Below the pieces are notes generated by a model. That model searched no databases. It was not told the origin of the DNA and was given only the letters and a program-made list of their open reading frames with translations. This document shows positions 6,377-15,615 of a stretch of DNA of 64,000 bases, one piece after another. A program made the translations under genes and the position numbers. Source of the DNA: Thalassotalea sp. Sam97 (GTDB taxonomy: Bacteria; Pseudomonadota; Gammaproteobacteria; Enterobacterales; Alteromonadaceae); the NCBI RefSeq assembly GCF_041379765.1, contig NZ_CP166919.1:744001-808000 (forward strand), given 5' to 3'. Position 1 is the stretch's first letter. Each line of letters starts with the position of its first letter.

Positions 6377-9190
6377 ATGATGGGCTTGTACGAGCACGGT
6401 TCAGAATGGAGAAGATGGGATCTTCATGTTCACACCCCTGATTCAGTATTAGAGACACAATTTAAAGGTGATTGGGACGGTTACATTACTGCAATTGAGC
6501 AGTCAGATTCTGGTGTTGCTGTAATTGGTATTACTGATTACTGCTCTATATCAGGTTATGAGAAAGTTCTGGATTATAGGGGACTTGGACGGCTTAAAAA
6601 CATCGAAACAGTCATCCCAAATATTGAGTTTAGAATTACCCCTACTACTGGAAAATACAAAGGGATCAACATTCATCTTCTAATAAACCCAGAAGACCCT
6701 AATCACATTGACGAAATTAAGATTGCATTGAGTCATTTGAAGATTGACTATCTCGGTCAGCCTTATGCTTGCACTGAAGACCAGCTTAGAAAGTATGGTC
6801 GAGTATTAGCACCACAAACAGAGAACTGTCGAAAAGCATCGTTAAAGGAAGGTATTAATAACTTCAAGCCATCTTATGACATTTTCAAAAAGTGGTATAA
6901 CGACGAGAAATGGTTAAGGGAAAACTCAATAATAATTGCTGCAAATGGTTCTAATGATGGCGTATCAGGTATTAAAGACGGTGGATTTACAGGCGTAAAA
7001 AATGACATCTACCAGTTTATCAACATGGTATTCTCTGCCACACCAAGTGACATCAACTACTTTACAGGACAAGGCTCTAAAAGCAGAGAAGATATTGTAA
7101 GTGAGCTTGGTCGTTTGGTACCTTGTGTTCATGGTTCGGACGCACATGCAATCGACAAGTTATTTGAACCAGACCAAAAGAGATACTGCTGGATTAAAGC
7201 TGACCCTACATTCAACGGCCTAAAACAGGTCGTCTTTGAGCCTGATCGAGCATTCATTGGCGAACTCTCTCCTGAAACGAAAGCTGAATATCAGACCATC
7301 AAGAGGGTAAGATACATAGATAATTCAGGGAGCAATAGGTTTTCGAAGAAGTGGATACCGTTTAATAAAGACCTGAACACTATTATTGGTGGTAAATCTT
7401 CCGGTAAATCAATGCTTCTATACCACATTGCGAAGACTATAAACCCTAACGAAGTATCATCCAGGGTAGAGCTGTCGAAATCATCAACCTACAGCGACAT
7501 TCCATATTTAGACTTCGAGGTTGAATGGTCGAATAATGAAGTATCTAAACTGTCCGATGCTGGCGACGAAGCAAAAGCTATTACATATATACCTCAACTT
7601 TACATCAACCAACTGGCTGATAAAGATGGCCGAGACGATTTAAATGAGTTGGTTTCTAAAACTCTGCTTCAAGATGAGAAATATAAACATGCCGTTAACG
7701 CACTTGAGAGCAGAATTCGTACAGTTAACTCCACTATTAATGAGAAGATTGACACGAGATTCCTACTTATTAGTGAATACCAAAAAATATTTAACGACCT
7801 GAACGAAATTGGTAACGACAAGTCTGTTAAGAATGAAATTGCAGCACTTGAAACTAGAGCAAAAGATATTCGAAACAGATCTCAGTGGACCGAAGAACAA
7901 GAGAAATATTATGCCTACCTTGTTCGTAGAAGACAGTGCGTTATCAGGGCCAAAGATAGGATCACTTATATTCAGTCTGGTTTACGAAAGTTCAAAGAGA
8001 GTATTGATAACCGACAAAAGAAATGGATTGATACTATTCAAGATCAACTGCAACAGGACTCAGGATTAATTGCACAATCAACTGTCCTCAAAGGCTTGCT
8101 AGACTCGATGCAAGATGAGTTGGTAGCTGGATTTAATGCAACTAAGAATAAAGCCAATCAAAAACTGCAGTCGATTCCAGGAAGGTTGGCAGCTTTAAAT
8201 GATAAGCTAGATGGAATAGAGCGTGAGCTGAATCCTTTAGAAGAAGGTGTGAAAGACAAAGCCGCACTAGAACAACTGAACAAACAACTCAAGGTTGAAC
8301 GAGAGAAACTTGCAAGAATCAATGTCAAACAAAAAGAGCTTGAAGCAATAACCCGGAAAGGTGAAGAGTGCATTAAAGAATTAAATAACCAGTTCATCTC
8401 TCTCATAAACCTGTACAAATCTCACTGTGTTATAGTCCGTGATCATCAAATGGATGACGACATAAATATAGAGGCAAAAGTTGTTGTCGATGCTGGCAAG
8501 TTTGATTCATTCGTTAGTTGCTACCATAAATCAGGGGCAATTGGCGCGGTCGTTAGTGATGTTCGAGATGAGAATGGTAACTACCATTTTGACATTGATA
8601 CTCTGGCTGTGTTTGTATCGGAGACGGCTAACAAAATTAGAGGTAGTCAAGCTCCGAACTTACGCAAGAACAAGAGCCTAAAGGACGCATACAAGTTTTT
8701 ATACGCTGATTACTTTGGGATCGACTTCATTGTTACCTACAAGAATGACAGCATTGAACATATGTCTCCGGGTAAACGTGGATTGGTCTTACTTAGTTTG
8801 ATGCTTGAGCTGAGTAATTCAACGCACCCAATATTGATTGATCAACCAGAGGATAACTTGGATAACAGAACGATTTACTCAGAACTTAAAGACTTCGTCC
8901 GTAAATGTAAGAGTAAGCGACAGATTATCATGGTGACACACAACGCAAACCTAGTGGTTGCAGCAGATGCAGAGTGTATTGTTGTTGCTGACCAGCGAGG
9001 GCAGTCAGAAATAGCAGGTAAACATCAATTTGAATATCTTGGCGGTAGCCTAGAGCATAGCTTAAAATCGGATAACAGCTACGACTACCAATCACTTGAT
9101 GAGTTGGGTATTCGACAGCATGTTTGTCATATCCTTGAAGGGGGGATCAATGCTTTCAAAGAGCGGGAGCAGAAGTATAACCTTCTTTGA
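6377..9190 (+). CDS. PHP phosphoesterase fused to SMC/ABC-like ATPase (TrlF-like), candidate defence protein
   Basis: 937 aa. Residues 1-290 carry a PHP domain with metal ligands HVH (H17, H19), GITDYCS, PNIEF, NIHLL and the late HGSDAH motif (about residue 253). Residues 320-345 hold a Walker A (GGKSSGKS), followed by a long charged coiled-coil region (about 430-680). An ABC signature (SPGKRG, about 796), Walker B (ILIDQPEDNLDN, about 818) and H-loop (VTHN) complete the ATPase. This resembles proteins annotated as TrlF-family AAA-like ATPases. PHP domains hydrolyse phosphoesters, and ATP-gated nucleases of this layout are common in bacterial immunity. A role against phage or plasmids is inference from architecture and island position. 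It appears to be a single-gene unit with its own palindromic upstream site. Confidence 0.85.
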   Translation: MMGLYEHGSEWRRWDLHVHTPDSVLETQFKGDWDGYITAIEQSDSGVAVIGITDYCSISGYEKVLDYRGLGRLKNIETVIPNIEFRITPTTGKYKGINIHLLINPEDPNHIDEIKIALSHLKIDYLGQPYACTEDQLRKYGRVLAPQTENCRKASLKEGINNFKPSYDIFKKWYNDEKWLRENSIIIAANGSNDGVSGIKDGGFTGVKNDIYQFINMVFSATPSDINYFTGQGSKSREDIVSELGRLVPCVHGSDAHAIDKLFEPDQKRYCWIKADPTFNGLKQVVFEPDRAFIGELSPETKAEYQTIKRVRYIDNSGSNRFSKKWIPFNKDLNTIIGGKSSGKSMLLYHIAKTINPNEVSSRVELSKSSTYSDIPYLDFEVEWSNNEVSKLSDAGDEAKAITYIPQLYINQLADKDGRDDLNELVSKTLLQDEKYKHAVNALESRIRTVNSTINEKIDTRFLLISEYQKIFNDLNEIGNDKSVKNEIAALETRAKDIRNRSQWTEEQEKYYAYLVRRRQCVIRAKDRITYIQSGLRKFKESIDNRQKKWIDTIQDQLQQDSGLIAQSTVLKGLLDSMQDELVAGFNATKNKANQKLQSIPGRLAALNDKLDGIERELNPLEEGVKDKAALEQLNKQLKVEREKLARINVKQKELEAITRKGEECIKELNNQFISLINLYKSHCVIVRDHQMDDDINIEAKVVVDAGKFDSFVSCYHKSGAIGAVVSDVRDENGNYHFDIDTLAVFVSETANKIRGSQAPNLRKNKSLKDAYKFLYADYFGIDFIVTYKNDSIEHMSPGKRGLVLLSLMLELSNSTHPILIDQPEDNLDNRTIYSELKDFVRKCKSKRQIIMVTHNANLVVAADAECIVVADQRGQSEIAGKHQFEYLGGSLEHSLKSDNSYDYQSLDELGIRQHVCHILEGGINAFKEREQKYNLL

Positions 9191-9500
9191 TTCTTAGATT
9201 TTAATTGGACATACAGCGAAAACCGCGGCTTAGGAAAGCTTCGATGCTCGGGCTTGCCCAAATTTAGCTACTCGACATCAGGTCTAAATTGAAAGACTTA
9301 AAATGAGGTTTGACGACGGAAGGACCCTCACGAATGAGCCGGAATTAAAGTTGTTGTAGCCTAGTGATATTTGTTTTCTATAAAGCACTATGGCAGTGGA
9401 TTCGTTACATTTTTGCGGTGCCTGTAGAGGGGTAGTCGTACAAACATTTGAGGTAATCTATATTAGAACAATTGAAAGGACACGAATCTAAAATTGCAAT
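9191..9500. other. 310-bp intergenic stretch
   Basis: Lies between convergent genes. I see no reading frame and no strong hairpin with a T-run. Nothing recognisable. Confidence 0.5.
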
Positions 9501-10052
9501 CTATTGGGTAAGCCCCTTTGCAACACTATACACCGTAGTTCTGCTACATTTTAGCTGCTTGGCTATGCTGTGTTTAGAAATATCAGACTTAAGTAATTCA
9601 GCTATTTTTTTTCTTAGCTCTATATTTTTGTGGCGCCCAAGGTGCTTACCTTCGGCTCTCGCCTTATCTTGGCCTTCTTGTCGGCGTTGGTTGATCCGTT
9701 TTCGTTCAAGCTCGGCAAATGTCGACATGACGGTGAAAATGACATGGCCAAGGTCGCTGTTTATATCGATGTCACCCAAGTCTAGTAGTTTAAGACCGAT
9801 GCCGGCAGTCTTTAGTTGTTGAGCAATGTTGAGAGCATCGATGGTATTCCGTGCTAGGCGATCAGTTTTGGTCACTATAACGGTGTCGCCTTCGCGGGCA
9901 AAACTCATGAGCTCCTTTAGCTTTGGTCGATTTAACGACTTGCCAGATACTTTTTCAGAGAAGATTTTTTCGCAACCCAAATCAGTAAGCTGATTAATTT
10001 GGAGTTTCAGATCTTGGTCGTTGCTGCTGACACGGGCGTAACCGATTTTCAT
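9501..10052 (-). CDS. Serine recombinase (resolvase/invertase family)
   Basis: 183 aa, the normal size for small resolvases/invertases. The N-terminal catalytic domain has MKIGYARVSSNDQ (nucleophile Ser near residue 9-10), the VTKTDRLARNTIDAL arginine motif and FAELERKRINQRRQEG. The C-terminal 45 residues form a helix-turn-helix (KHSIAKQLKCSRTTVYSVAKG) for site recognition. An AAGGA Shine-Dalgarno precedes the ATG. It could resolve or invert DNA, but no partner transposase or obvious inverted segment is present. A 15-bp palindrome 43 bp upstream could be part of its site. Confidence 0.93.
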   Translation of the reverse strand: MKIGYARVSSNDQDLKLQINQLTDLGCEKIFSEKVSGKSLNRPKLKELMSFAREGDTVIVTKTDRLARNTIDALNIAQQLKTAGIGLKLLDLGDIDINSDLGHVIFTVMSTFAELERKRINQRRQEGQDKARAEGKHLGRHKNIELRKKIAELLKSDISKHSIAKQLKCSRTTVYSVAKGLTQ

Positions 10053-10094
10053 CAGATATATCCTTTTTACTGTTCGTTATGTATTTAGGCTTAG

Positions 10095-10109
10095 CGTGTA
10101 CAGTACACG
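10095..10109. promoter_or_regulatory. 15-bp palindrome upstream of the serine recombinase
   Basis: CGTGTAC-A-GTACACG, perfect 7-bp arms. It is located between the divergent side of the recombinase gene and the next gene, where a crossover (res-like) site or operator could lie. Confidence 0.4.
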
Positions 10110-10302
10110 AAAGCCGAAACAATACTTTTTGAACAACGTTACCGAACTTTTGAAAGCTGTCCAGTAAGGTACACCTTTTTGGACATCGATCTGTTTTTAA
10201 AGGGAGGGTTACACAATCACAACAATGTACTTTAGCTACATAGCGTAAGCTTACCTAACGAAATGAAGCGGCATATTGTATGCCGCTTCATGTTTGAAGG
10301 TG

Positions 10303-13300
10303 CTAGTTGATATCATCCCCTTGATAGTAAGAAATTAATCGTTTTGAATTTTCTTGTAGATCCCTGCCACCGACAAGGTAAACTCTCCCTTTGTATAGGA
10401 ATGAATCTAAATATGTTTTTGCTGGGAAATCTAAAAGGTAGGTTTGCCAAGTATCTAGCTCTGTATCGTACTTAGCCATAGTTGTTTGGTTGTTGTTGTC
10501 TGAAACAGTTACTTGAGCAATGTGTCCATTGGTTACTGCGGTATCCATAGAACTGCCAAGTTGACTATTTGATGCGATGAAGTCCCAAGTATCAGTTGAA
10601 GGATCATATACTTCGTTGATACCTCTAGCGTAATTCCCACTAAAAACATATAGTTTTCCATTAATTGCTGCAGTGGACGCTCCATATCTCTTGTTCTTTA
10701 AGTTGGCTTTTGTGCTCCAAGTACCAGATTCAATGTCATACGCTTGTACAATTGTGGAAGCATATTCATTTTGAGTATTTCCTGCTACAACATAAAGCTC
10801 ACCATCTATAACTTGAAGTTCAGATATCCACTCTAGCCATGTCGGCGAGTCTGAAAGAGCTTCAAATTCAAGGGTATCTTGGTTAACCTTGTATAAAGTT
10901 CCGCTGTTGTAGTAGTAAACTTGACCATCGTAAACGACAGCATCTCCAAAATAGTCACCAAGGGATGGGAAGAATGACGATGAAAAATTACTTGTTTCTG
11001 TAATCAGGTTATATCGATCGAGAGAAGTACCACCTAAGACCCACATAGTGTCATCGATTACACCAACACTTGGGGAAAGGATATGCTGTGGTATATCCGC
11101 ATGAGTATATGTGGTTGTAGTTTCATCCTCTATAGTGATAGTTAATGAATGAACTTCTGCTCCTGTTGAGTCTAAGAACACAATATCAAGGTATTCAGAG
11201 CCTTCAAGGTTATCGTCATCAATGATTTCAATTTCGATAAAACCTTTAGTGCTACCGCTAGGAATTAGTGACTCTTGGTTTAAAATATTATAGTCAGAGC
11301 CTTCCGAAGCTGTTGATGTATCAGTAACTACGTAGGTTAGTTTTCGAACAACAGGCAGTGTCTCGTTCAGAGTGAAGTGGAACTTGTGTTTATAGTTCGC
11401 TTCGTAAAGCGTTGTATCTGGGTCGTTGAGTGATAAGCTACTATCTGGGTTAATAACGTTAACTGTTCGTGAAATGGTGGATACGTTATTGTTTTGATCC
11501 GTTACAGTGTACGTAATTAGATACGTACCAGGTACAGATGTATCTAAGGTAGATTCAACAACCAATGAGTCAGCGATGTTGTCATCCACATCATCAGTAA
11601 CAGTTACCCCGCTTTCAATATATTCTTGATATAGGTAAATATTAACTTGATATTCGCCATTGAGTTTAATTGTTGGTGGTAAATCAATAATTTGTACATT
11701 TCGATAATCGGTTGTTGAGTTACCACTCGAATCAGTTGCCGTATAAGTGATGGTTTGCCAACCTAATTGGTAGGTATCTACTTCTCCTGATACTGTAACG
11801 GCAATATTGCCATCAACGTTATCCGTTGCTGTTGCGCCCTCGTCTATGTACTCTTTGCTAAACGTAACGGTGACATCTTTCTCACCGAGAATAGATATTA
11901 CGGGCGCAATGGTATCTACTACATGAACTGTCCTTTGAGCGCGAGTGATATTCCCAGATGAGTCTTCGGCTGTGTAAGTTAGCGTATAAGTGCCTACGCT
12001 AAATGTATCGACAGTGCCCATTGTAGTGACGGTTATGTCGTTGTCGACATTATCGATAGCATTTGCGCCAGGATCATTAAAAGTTGAGCCATATTCAACG
12101 GTTATAACACTGTCACCTACAAGTGTTATAACCGGTGGAAGGCTATCAATGACGTTAACCGTACGAATAGTAGAAGATACATTGCCGGCAGCATCGACCG
12201 CAGAGTAAGTGATTGTGTATGTACCGATGGCGTTTGTATTAACTGAGCCGGAGGTTGTGACCGTAACTTCACCGTCAACGTCATCTAATGCTGTTGCGCC
12301 AGGGTCTTCGAATATTGCTCCGAATTCTATAGATATAACCAAGTCGCCCTGCACGGTAATTTGTGGAGGAGTGTTGTCAAAAATTCGTACAGTTCGAGTT
12401 ATTGAAGACTTGTTACCTGCATTATCTGTTGCTTCGTACTTGATTAGGTACTCACCTATTTGAGATGTGTTAACTTCACCTTCAATGACAACTTCCACAG
12501 TACCGTCTAGGTCATCTAAGGCAGTTGCCCCTTCTTCAATATAAGCAGAATTTAGAGGTAGCTCTATATTCATTGCGCCATTTAGTGTGATGATAGGTGC
12601 AGTTTCATCTTTAACGGTAACCTTTCTGTTTTTTGTTGATTTGTTTCCTGAGCTATCAACAGCAATATAGGTTAGGGTATATTCACCAATAGTCGAGTAG
12701 TCAACTTGACCTTCAAGGGTAATATCGACTTCACCATCAACATCATCTAATGCTTCTGCACCCATATCGATATATTCAGTCAAAAATGTATGAGTGAGTG
12801 AGGGCTCCCCGAACAGTGTTATTACGGGGGCGGCAGTGTCAATAATGGTAACAGTTCGAGTTATTGAAGATGTATTGCCAGCGCTGTCGGTGGCGGTGTA
12901 CGTAAGAAGGTATTCGCCAAGAGATGTATTATCGACACTTCCTTCAATAGTGACATCAATCTCACCGTCAACATCATCTAATGCTGTTGCACCATTTTCG
13001 ATATATGGTTCATTAAACGAAAGTCTGATTTCAGCATCACCGTAAAGTTTAATGGTAGGTGGCATAATATCTTCAACGTAGACAACCCTAGTAGCATAGC
13101 CTGTGTTCCCCGATGAGTCGGTTGCTGAGTAAGTGATTTCATACTCACCGATCTGTGACGTATTTACACTGCCTTCAGATGTTACACTGACGTTTCCATC
13201 TACATCGTCGACTGCAGTTGCTCCTGCATCCTCATATATCTCGCCAAAGCCGATAGTTAGTGATTGATCGCCGATAATATTGACAATGGGTACAGTTGTG

Positions 13301-13392
13301 TCAGGTGTATCCTGAGGTTCACTGGCCCCGTCGCTTCCGCCACAGGCGATAAGAGATAGTGACAGGAATGGTACAGATAAGATTCTTAACAT
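10303..13392 (-). CDS. Large surface lipoprotein: eight Ig-like repeats, Calx-beta, Kelch
   Basis: 1029 aa. A lipoprotein signal peptide ends in the lipobox LIAC (Cys about 17). There follow eight tandem repeats of about 76 residues, each of the form ITLxGD...GATAxDDxDG...GTYTITYTATDSSGN, typical of DUF5011/Ig-like domains. Next is a Calx-beta-like segment (about 660-760, with DDDNLEGSEYLDI). The C-terminal 260 residues have Kelch features (WSTKANLKNKRYGAS, LYVFSGNY, VYLVGG). Such proteins are envelope-anchored and often act in adhesion or surface binding; the ligand is unknown. AGGAG precedes the start. Its last 135 residues are homologous to the truncated gene at 23264-23686. It is the last cargo gene before attR. 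Confidence 0.85.
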   Translation of the reverse strand: MLRILSVPFLSLSLIACGGSDGASEPQDTPDTTVPIVNIIGDQSLTIGFGEIYEDAGATAVDDVDGNVSVTSEGSVNTSQIGEYEITYSATDSSGNTGYATRVVYVEDIMPPTIKLYGDAEIRLSFNEPYIENGATALDDVDGEIDVTIEGSVDNTSLGEYLLTYTATDSAGNTSSITRTVTIIDTAAPVITLFGEPSLTHTFLTEYIDMGAEALDDVDGEVDITLEGQVDYSTIGEYTLTYIAVDSSGNKSTKNRKVTVKDETAPIITLNGAMNIELPLNSAYIEEGATALDDLDGTVEVVIEGEVNTSQIGEYLIKYEATDNAGNKSSITRTVRIFDNTPPQITVQGDLVISIEFGAIFEDPGATALDDVDGEVTVTTSGSVNTNAIGTYTITYSAVDAAGNVSSTIRTVNVIDSLPPVITLVGDSVITVEYGSTFNDPGANAIDNVDNDITVTTMGTVDTFSVGTYTLTYTAEDSSGNITRAQRTVHVVDTIAPVISILGEKDVTVTFSKEYIDEGATATDNVDGNIAVTVSGEVDTYQLGWQTITYTATDSSGNSTTDYRNVQIIDLPPTIKLNGEYQVNIYLYQEYIESGVTVTDDVDDNIADSLVVESTLDTSVPGTYLITYTVTDQNNNVSTISRTVNVINPDSSLSLNDPDTTLYEANYKHKFHFTLNETLPVVRKLTYVVTDTSTASEGSDYNILNQESLIPSGSTKGFIEIEIIDDDNLEGSEYLDIVFLDSTGAEVHSLTITIEDETTTTYTHADIPQHILSPSVGVIDDTMWVLGGTSLDRYNLITETSNFSSSFFPSLGDYFGDAVVYDGQVYYYNSGTLYKVNQDTLEFEALSDSPTWLEWISELQVIDGELYVVAGNTQNEYASTIVQAYDIESGTWSTKANLKNKRYGASTAAINGKLYVFSGNYARGINEVYDPSTDTWDFIASNSQLGSSMDTAVTNGHIAQVTVSDNNNQTTMAKYDTELDTWQTYLLDFPAKTYLDSFLYKGRVYLVGGRDLQENSKRLISYYQGDDIN

Positions 13393-13788
13393 TCTAGCTC
13401 CTAAGAAAATTGTTGTTTTAAGAGTGAGAGGTGCTCAAGAATAGATGGCGCTTCCATGCATTTCAAAAACATCTCCGTGTTCTGATAATTCCGATATAAG
13501 GCTGATTGATCGAACCTCAGTATGGAAATTCATTTTACATTTTTTATTTTGATGTTCAATATTTTCAATTTGAAGGGAAATAAGTCGGTCAGCACACTGT
13601 GACTTGTAGATTTAACTATTTAACCCTTCGTGGAAAAAGCGTCAAAAATCACTGAAAATGATAGGGCAAGTCGCTAGTATTTACGTGAGACAATTTTTCG
13701 CCACTGTGACAACATAATGACATGGTTGAAACTGTGTCATTGATAATAAAATCAATAGCTTGAATCGTTTTCTGACTTCTTGGTCAAG
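13393..13788. other. 396-bp non-coding right end of the island
   Basis: Contains the promoter region of the Kelch lipoprotein and the attR-proximal arm. A short inverted repeat AATGACA...TGTCATT lies near 13718-13743. In an excised circle this DNA would supply a new 3' end for the integrase frame, with TGA about 12 codons after the core. No gene seen. Confidence 0.5.
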
Positions 13789-13850
13789 TTCAAAATCCGT
13801 TGCCTTTGCGGGCGTGCCGGTTCAAGTCCGGCTTCCGGTACCATAATTAA
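13789..13850 (+). repeat. attR: displaced tRNA-Leu 3' fragment
   Basis: Exact copy of 6-67 without the 5' half of a tRNA, so not a functional gene. It is followed by the native tRNA terminator stem GACCTAGC, which indicates that this was the original chromosomal 3' end before integration. Confidence 0.92.
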
Positions 13851-13855
13851 GACCT

Positions 13856-13865
13856 AGCTATTGCT
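13856..13865 (+). repeat. 10-bp target duplication, left copy
   Basis: AGCTATTGCT directly abuts the IS left end and recurs at 15296-15305 on the other side. Ten bp is within the range usual for IS4-family elements. Confidence 0.85.
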
Positions 13866-15295
13866 ATAATGCCGTTCACTTAAGGTGAGCGGCATTGTTT
13901 TTTCTAGGATAACGACTAGGTCGTTTTTTTACACTCCTTGGGAATGTTCTTTGTCTCCTCGGTTCTAATATGAGGCTTCCAGCCATACTATAGAAGCTTT
14001 TAAGGTGCTGTGGAACTGCGCCTGGCGATGAGTAAGGAAGACCGACTAGCAATCTCATAATATGAGCAAGCGCGCCATTAAAGCTGAGCTGATACGGTAA
14101 ATAGTCGCCTTTGAGACTGTAGCACATCTGGACCATTTGATACCGAATGAGGTTATAGGTTAACAGTACGCCCCAGAGCTCCTGTTTGACGAGTTCGGGT
14201 AGACGACTTCTCAATGTCAATCTGTTGCCAAGCATATATTGCTTCTGCTCCCTGTAGCCAAGTTCAATTTCCCATCGATGACTATATAAATCGGCTATGT
14301 CCGCACTAGGATAGCGCATAGGGTCAACCATGGATGTAAGCACATCATATTGCTTTCCCTTTACCGTTCTGGATATCAGTCGGACAATAAGCTCTTTTGG
14401 TAACTCAGGAAATAGTTTTCTCGCTCGGGGATTGCTTGTCAGTTTGATAAGCTTATCCTGACGACCTAACTTACGTATAACTTCATATTGAGTATTCTTT
14501 TTTAACGGTATAAGCCAATGGCGTTCAGTCCCCGTTGTTTGCCATTTGTGCAGCAAGCCAAGCGAGTAAAAACCACGGTCAAATAGGGTCAGACTATTAT
14601 CTGGTGTCGTTTCAATTAATTGCTGGGCCAGTACCATTTCATTCACGCTATAACAATCAAATGCGCTGCCGGTAATTAAATGACTGCTTAATTCCATTTG
14701 GCAGACCATACGTACTTGTGGATACTGGGTTTCAAGACCATCACGGTTAGTTGGCTTAAGGAAGGATTCATTATTCTGTGGCGTATCTTCTGTCCGCCAA
14801 ACTACCCCGTCTACGCCTAACAACGTTAGCCCATTCCACGTCGGTAATTTTGCATGTTCATACCAATGACGTCCCGTACATTCAAACAAAGCTTTGGCAG
14901 CCGCCTCTCCTAAATCCTTTCGACGTTGAGTGAGCGCGCTTGGAGCAACAAAAGGCTTACCTTCTCTATCAACAATATCAAGCATGTTTACTACATCTGC
15001 CATAGACTTGTCGTTATAAATAGCCATACCGACAAGTAACCATGCCATAGATTCTAAAGTTAACTTTCGCTTTCTCAGCGTCACAGTATCCGAAAGCTGA
15101 TAGGCCTCTTCGATGAGTTTTAACGGCAGCATGTCTGCCAATGTTTCAACTTGATTGGGCTTGAAGTTGTTGATGATGTCTAGAGCCTGAGATACGTGCA
15201 TAAAAAAATCCGATAAACGATGTTTATCGGATTTTTACATACTGTGCGGATCGTTCAACTGATCCTTTTAATAATGCCTAACTGATCGGCATTAT
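13866..15295 (-). mobile_element. IS4-family insertion sequence, 1430 bp
   Basis: Terminal inverted repeats are ATAATGCCGTTCACTTAAGG at the left and ATAATGCCGATCAGTTAGGC at the right (read inward), identical at the outer nine bases. The element is flanked by the 10-bp duplication AGCTATTGCT and holds one transposase gene. Removing it and one duplication recreates CCTAGCTATTGCTAGG followed by T7, the native rho-independent terminator of tRNA-Leu. The IS therefore landed in the terminator loop. Confidence 0.92.
13876..15201 (-). CDS. IS4-family transposase
   Basis: 441 aa, intact. DDE residues can be placed at LLGVDGVVW (D), LTLFDRGFY (D) and the IS4 signature region [13 protein letters not shown] (Y...R..E, then K). 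It catalyses cut-and-paste transposition of the surrounding 1430-bp element. The N-terminal part is the usual DNA-binding transposase_4_N-like region, and the C-terminal tail is Arg/Lys-rich. No frameshift or premature stop is seen, so the element may still be active. Confidence 0.92.
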   Translation of the reverse strand: MHVSQALDIINNFKPNQVETLADMLPLKLIEEAYQLSDTVTLRKRKLTLESMAWLLVGMAIYNDKSMADVVNMLDIVDREGKPFVAPSALTQRRKDLGEAAAKALFECTGRHWYEHAKLPTWNGLTLLGVDGVVWRTEDTPQNNESFLKPTNRDGLETQYPQVRMVCQMELSSHLITGSAFDCYSVNEMVLAQQLIETTPDNSLTLFDRGFYSLGLLHKWQTTGTERHWLIPLKKNTQYEVIRKLGRQDKLIKLTSNPRARKLFPELPKELIVRLISRTVKGKQYDVLTSMVDPMRYPSADIADLYSHRWEIELGYREQKQYMLGNRLTLRSRLPELVKQELWGVLLTYNLIRYQMVQMCYSLKGDYLPYQLSFNGALAHIMRLLVGLPYSSPGAVPQHLKSFYSMAGSLILEPRRQRTFPRSVKKRPSRYPRKNNAAHLK

Positions 15296-15305
15296 AGCTA
15301 TTGCT
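15296..15305 (+). repeat. 10-bp target duplication, right copy
   Basis: AGCTATTGCT, exact match to 13856-13865. The following AGGTTTTTTT is the second half of the interrupted tRNA-Leu terminator. Confidence 0.85.
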
Positions 15306-15615
15306 AGGTTTTTTTATGCCCTAAATAAAATATTCTAATCTGTCCTTTCTATTAAATTTCTTATCTAGGCTTTGTGTAAATCCCATATACTTACAGCAAC
15401 TGGCTTACTTTTTAGTGAAGCTTATAGTTTTTGAATATAAGCACTGAATATTTTGCAGTTCTGCAAGCGAGGCTATTGAGCGCTATTTGTAGTGGTAAAG
15501 TTAAATTGACTTCGATTTATTACGATTAATTTCGTGTTTGTGAAGTATTCATTTCCTAACTTTCAGCTATTTGTATATGCTAATAAATACTGTATAAATT
15601 TAAATTAACATTGCT
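15306..15615. other. 310-bp AT-rich intergenic stretch
   Basis: Starts with the displaced T-run of the tRNA terminator. The remainder is AT-rich and presumably carries the decarboxylase promoter. No gene seen. Confidence 0.5.

Larger units (their letters stand above)
6..13850. mobile_element. Integrated genomic island of about 13.8 kb at tRNA-Leu
   Basis: The island is bounded by the 62-bp direct repeats. It has a recombinase pair at the left end pointing at the attachment site, as in typical tRNA-integrated islands. Cargo is an unknown gene, umuDC, a PHP/SMC-like ATPase, a serine recombinase and a very large surface lipoprotein. No conjugation, replication or phage structural gene is seen, so it is probably mobilisable only by excision or with helper functions. 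The displaced native tRNA end and split native terminator lie at the right border. Confidence 0.88.

Noticed and set aside
9472..9822. A 116-codon plus-strand frame opposite the serine recombinase
   Set aside because: Antisense shadow of conserved catalytic-domain codons; no family likeness.
11990..13045. Several plus-strand frames of 70-85 codons opposite the Kelch lipoprotein
   Set aside because: They recur with the Ig repeat period and mirror its codons; they are shadows.
10303..13392. Tandem DNA repeat array
   Set aside because: The periodicity (about 230 bp) is the coding of eight diverged Ig-like domains in one open frame, not a non-coding satellite.
13789..13843. A second tRNA-Leu gene
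   Set aside because: Only the 3' half is present; the sequence to its left does not supply an acceptor or D arm. It is the attR copy.
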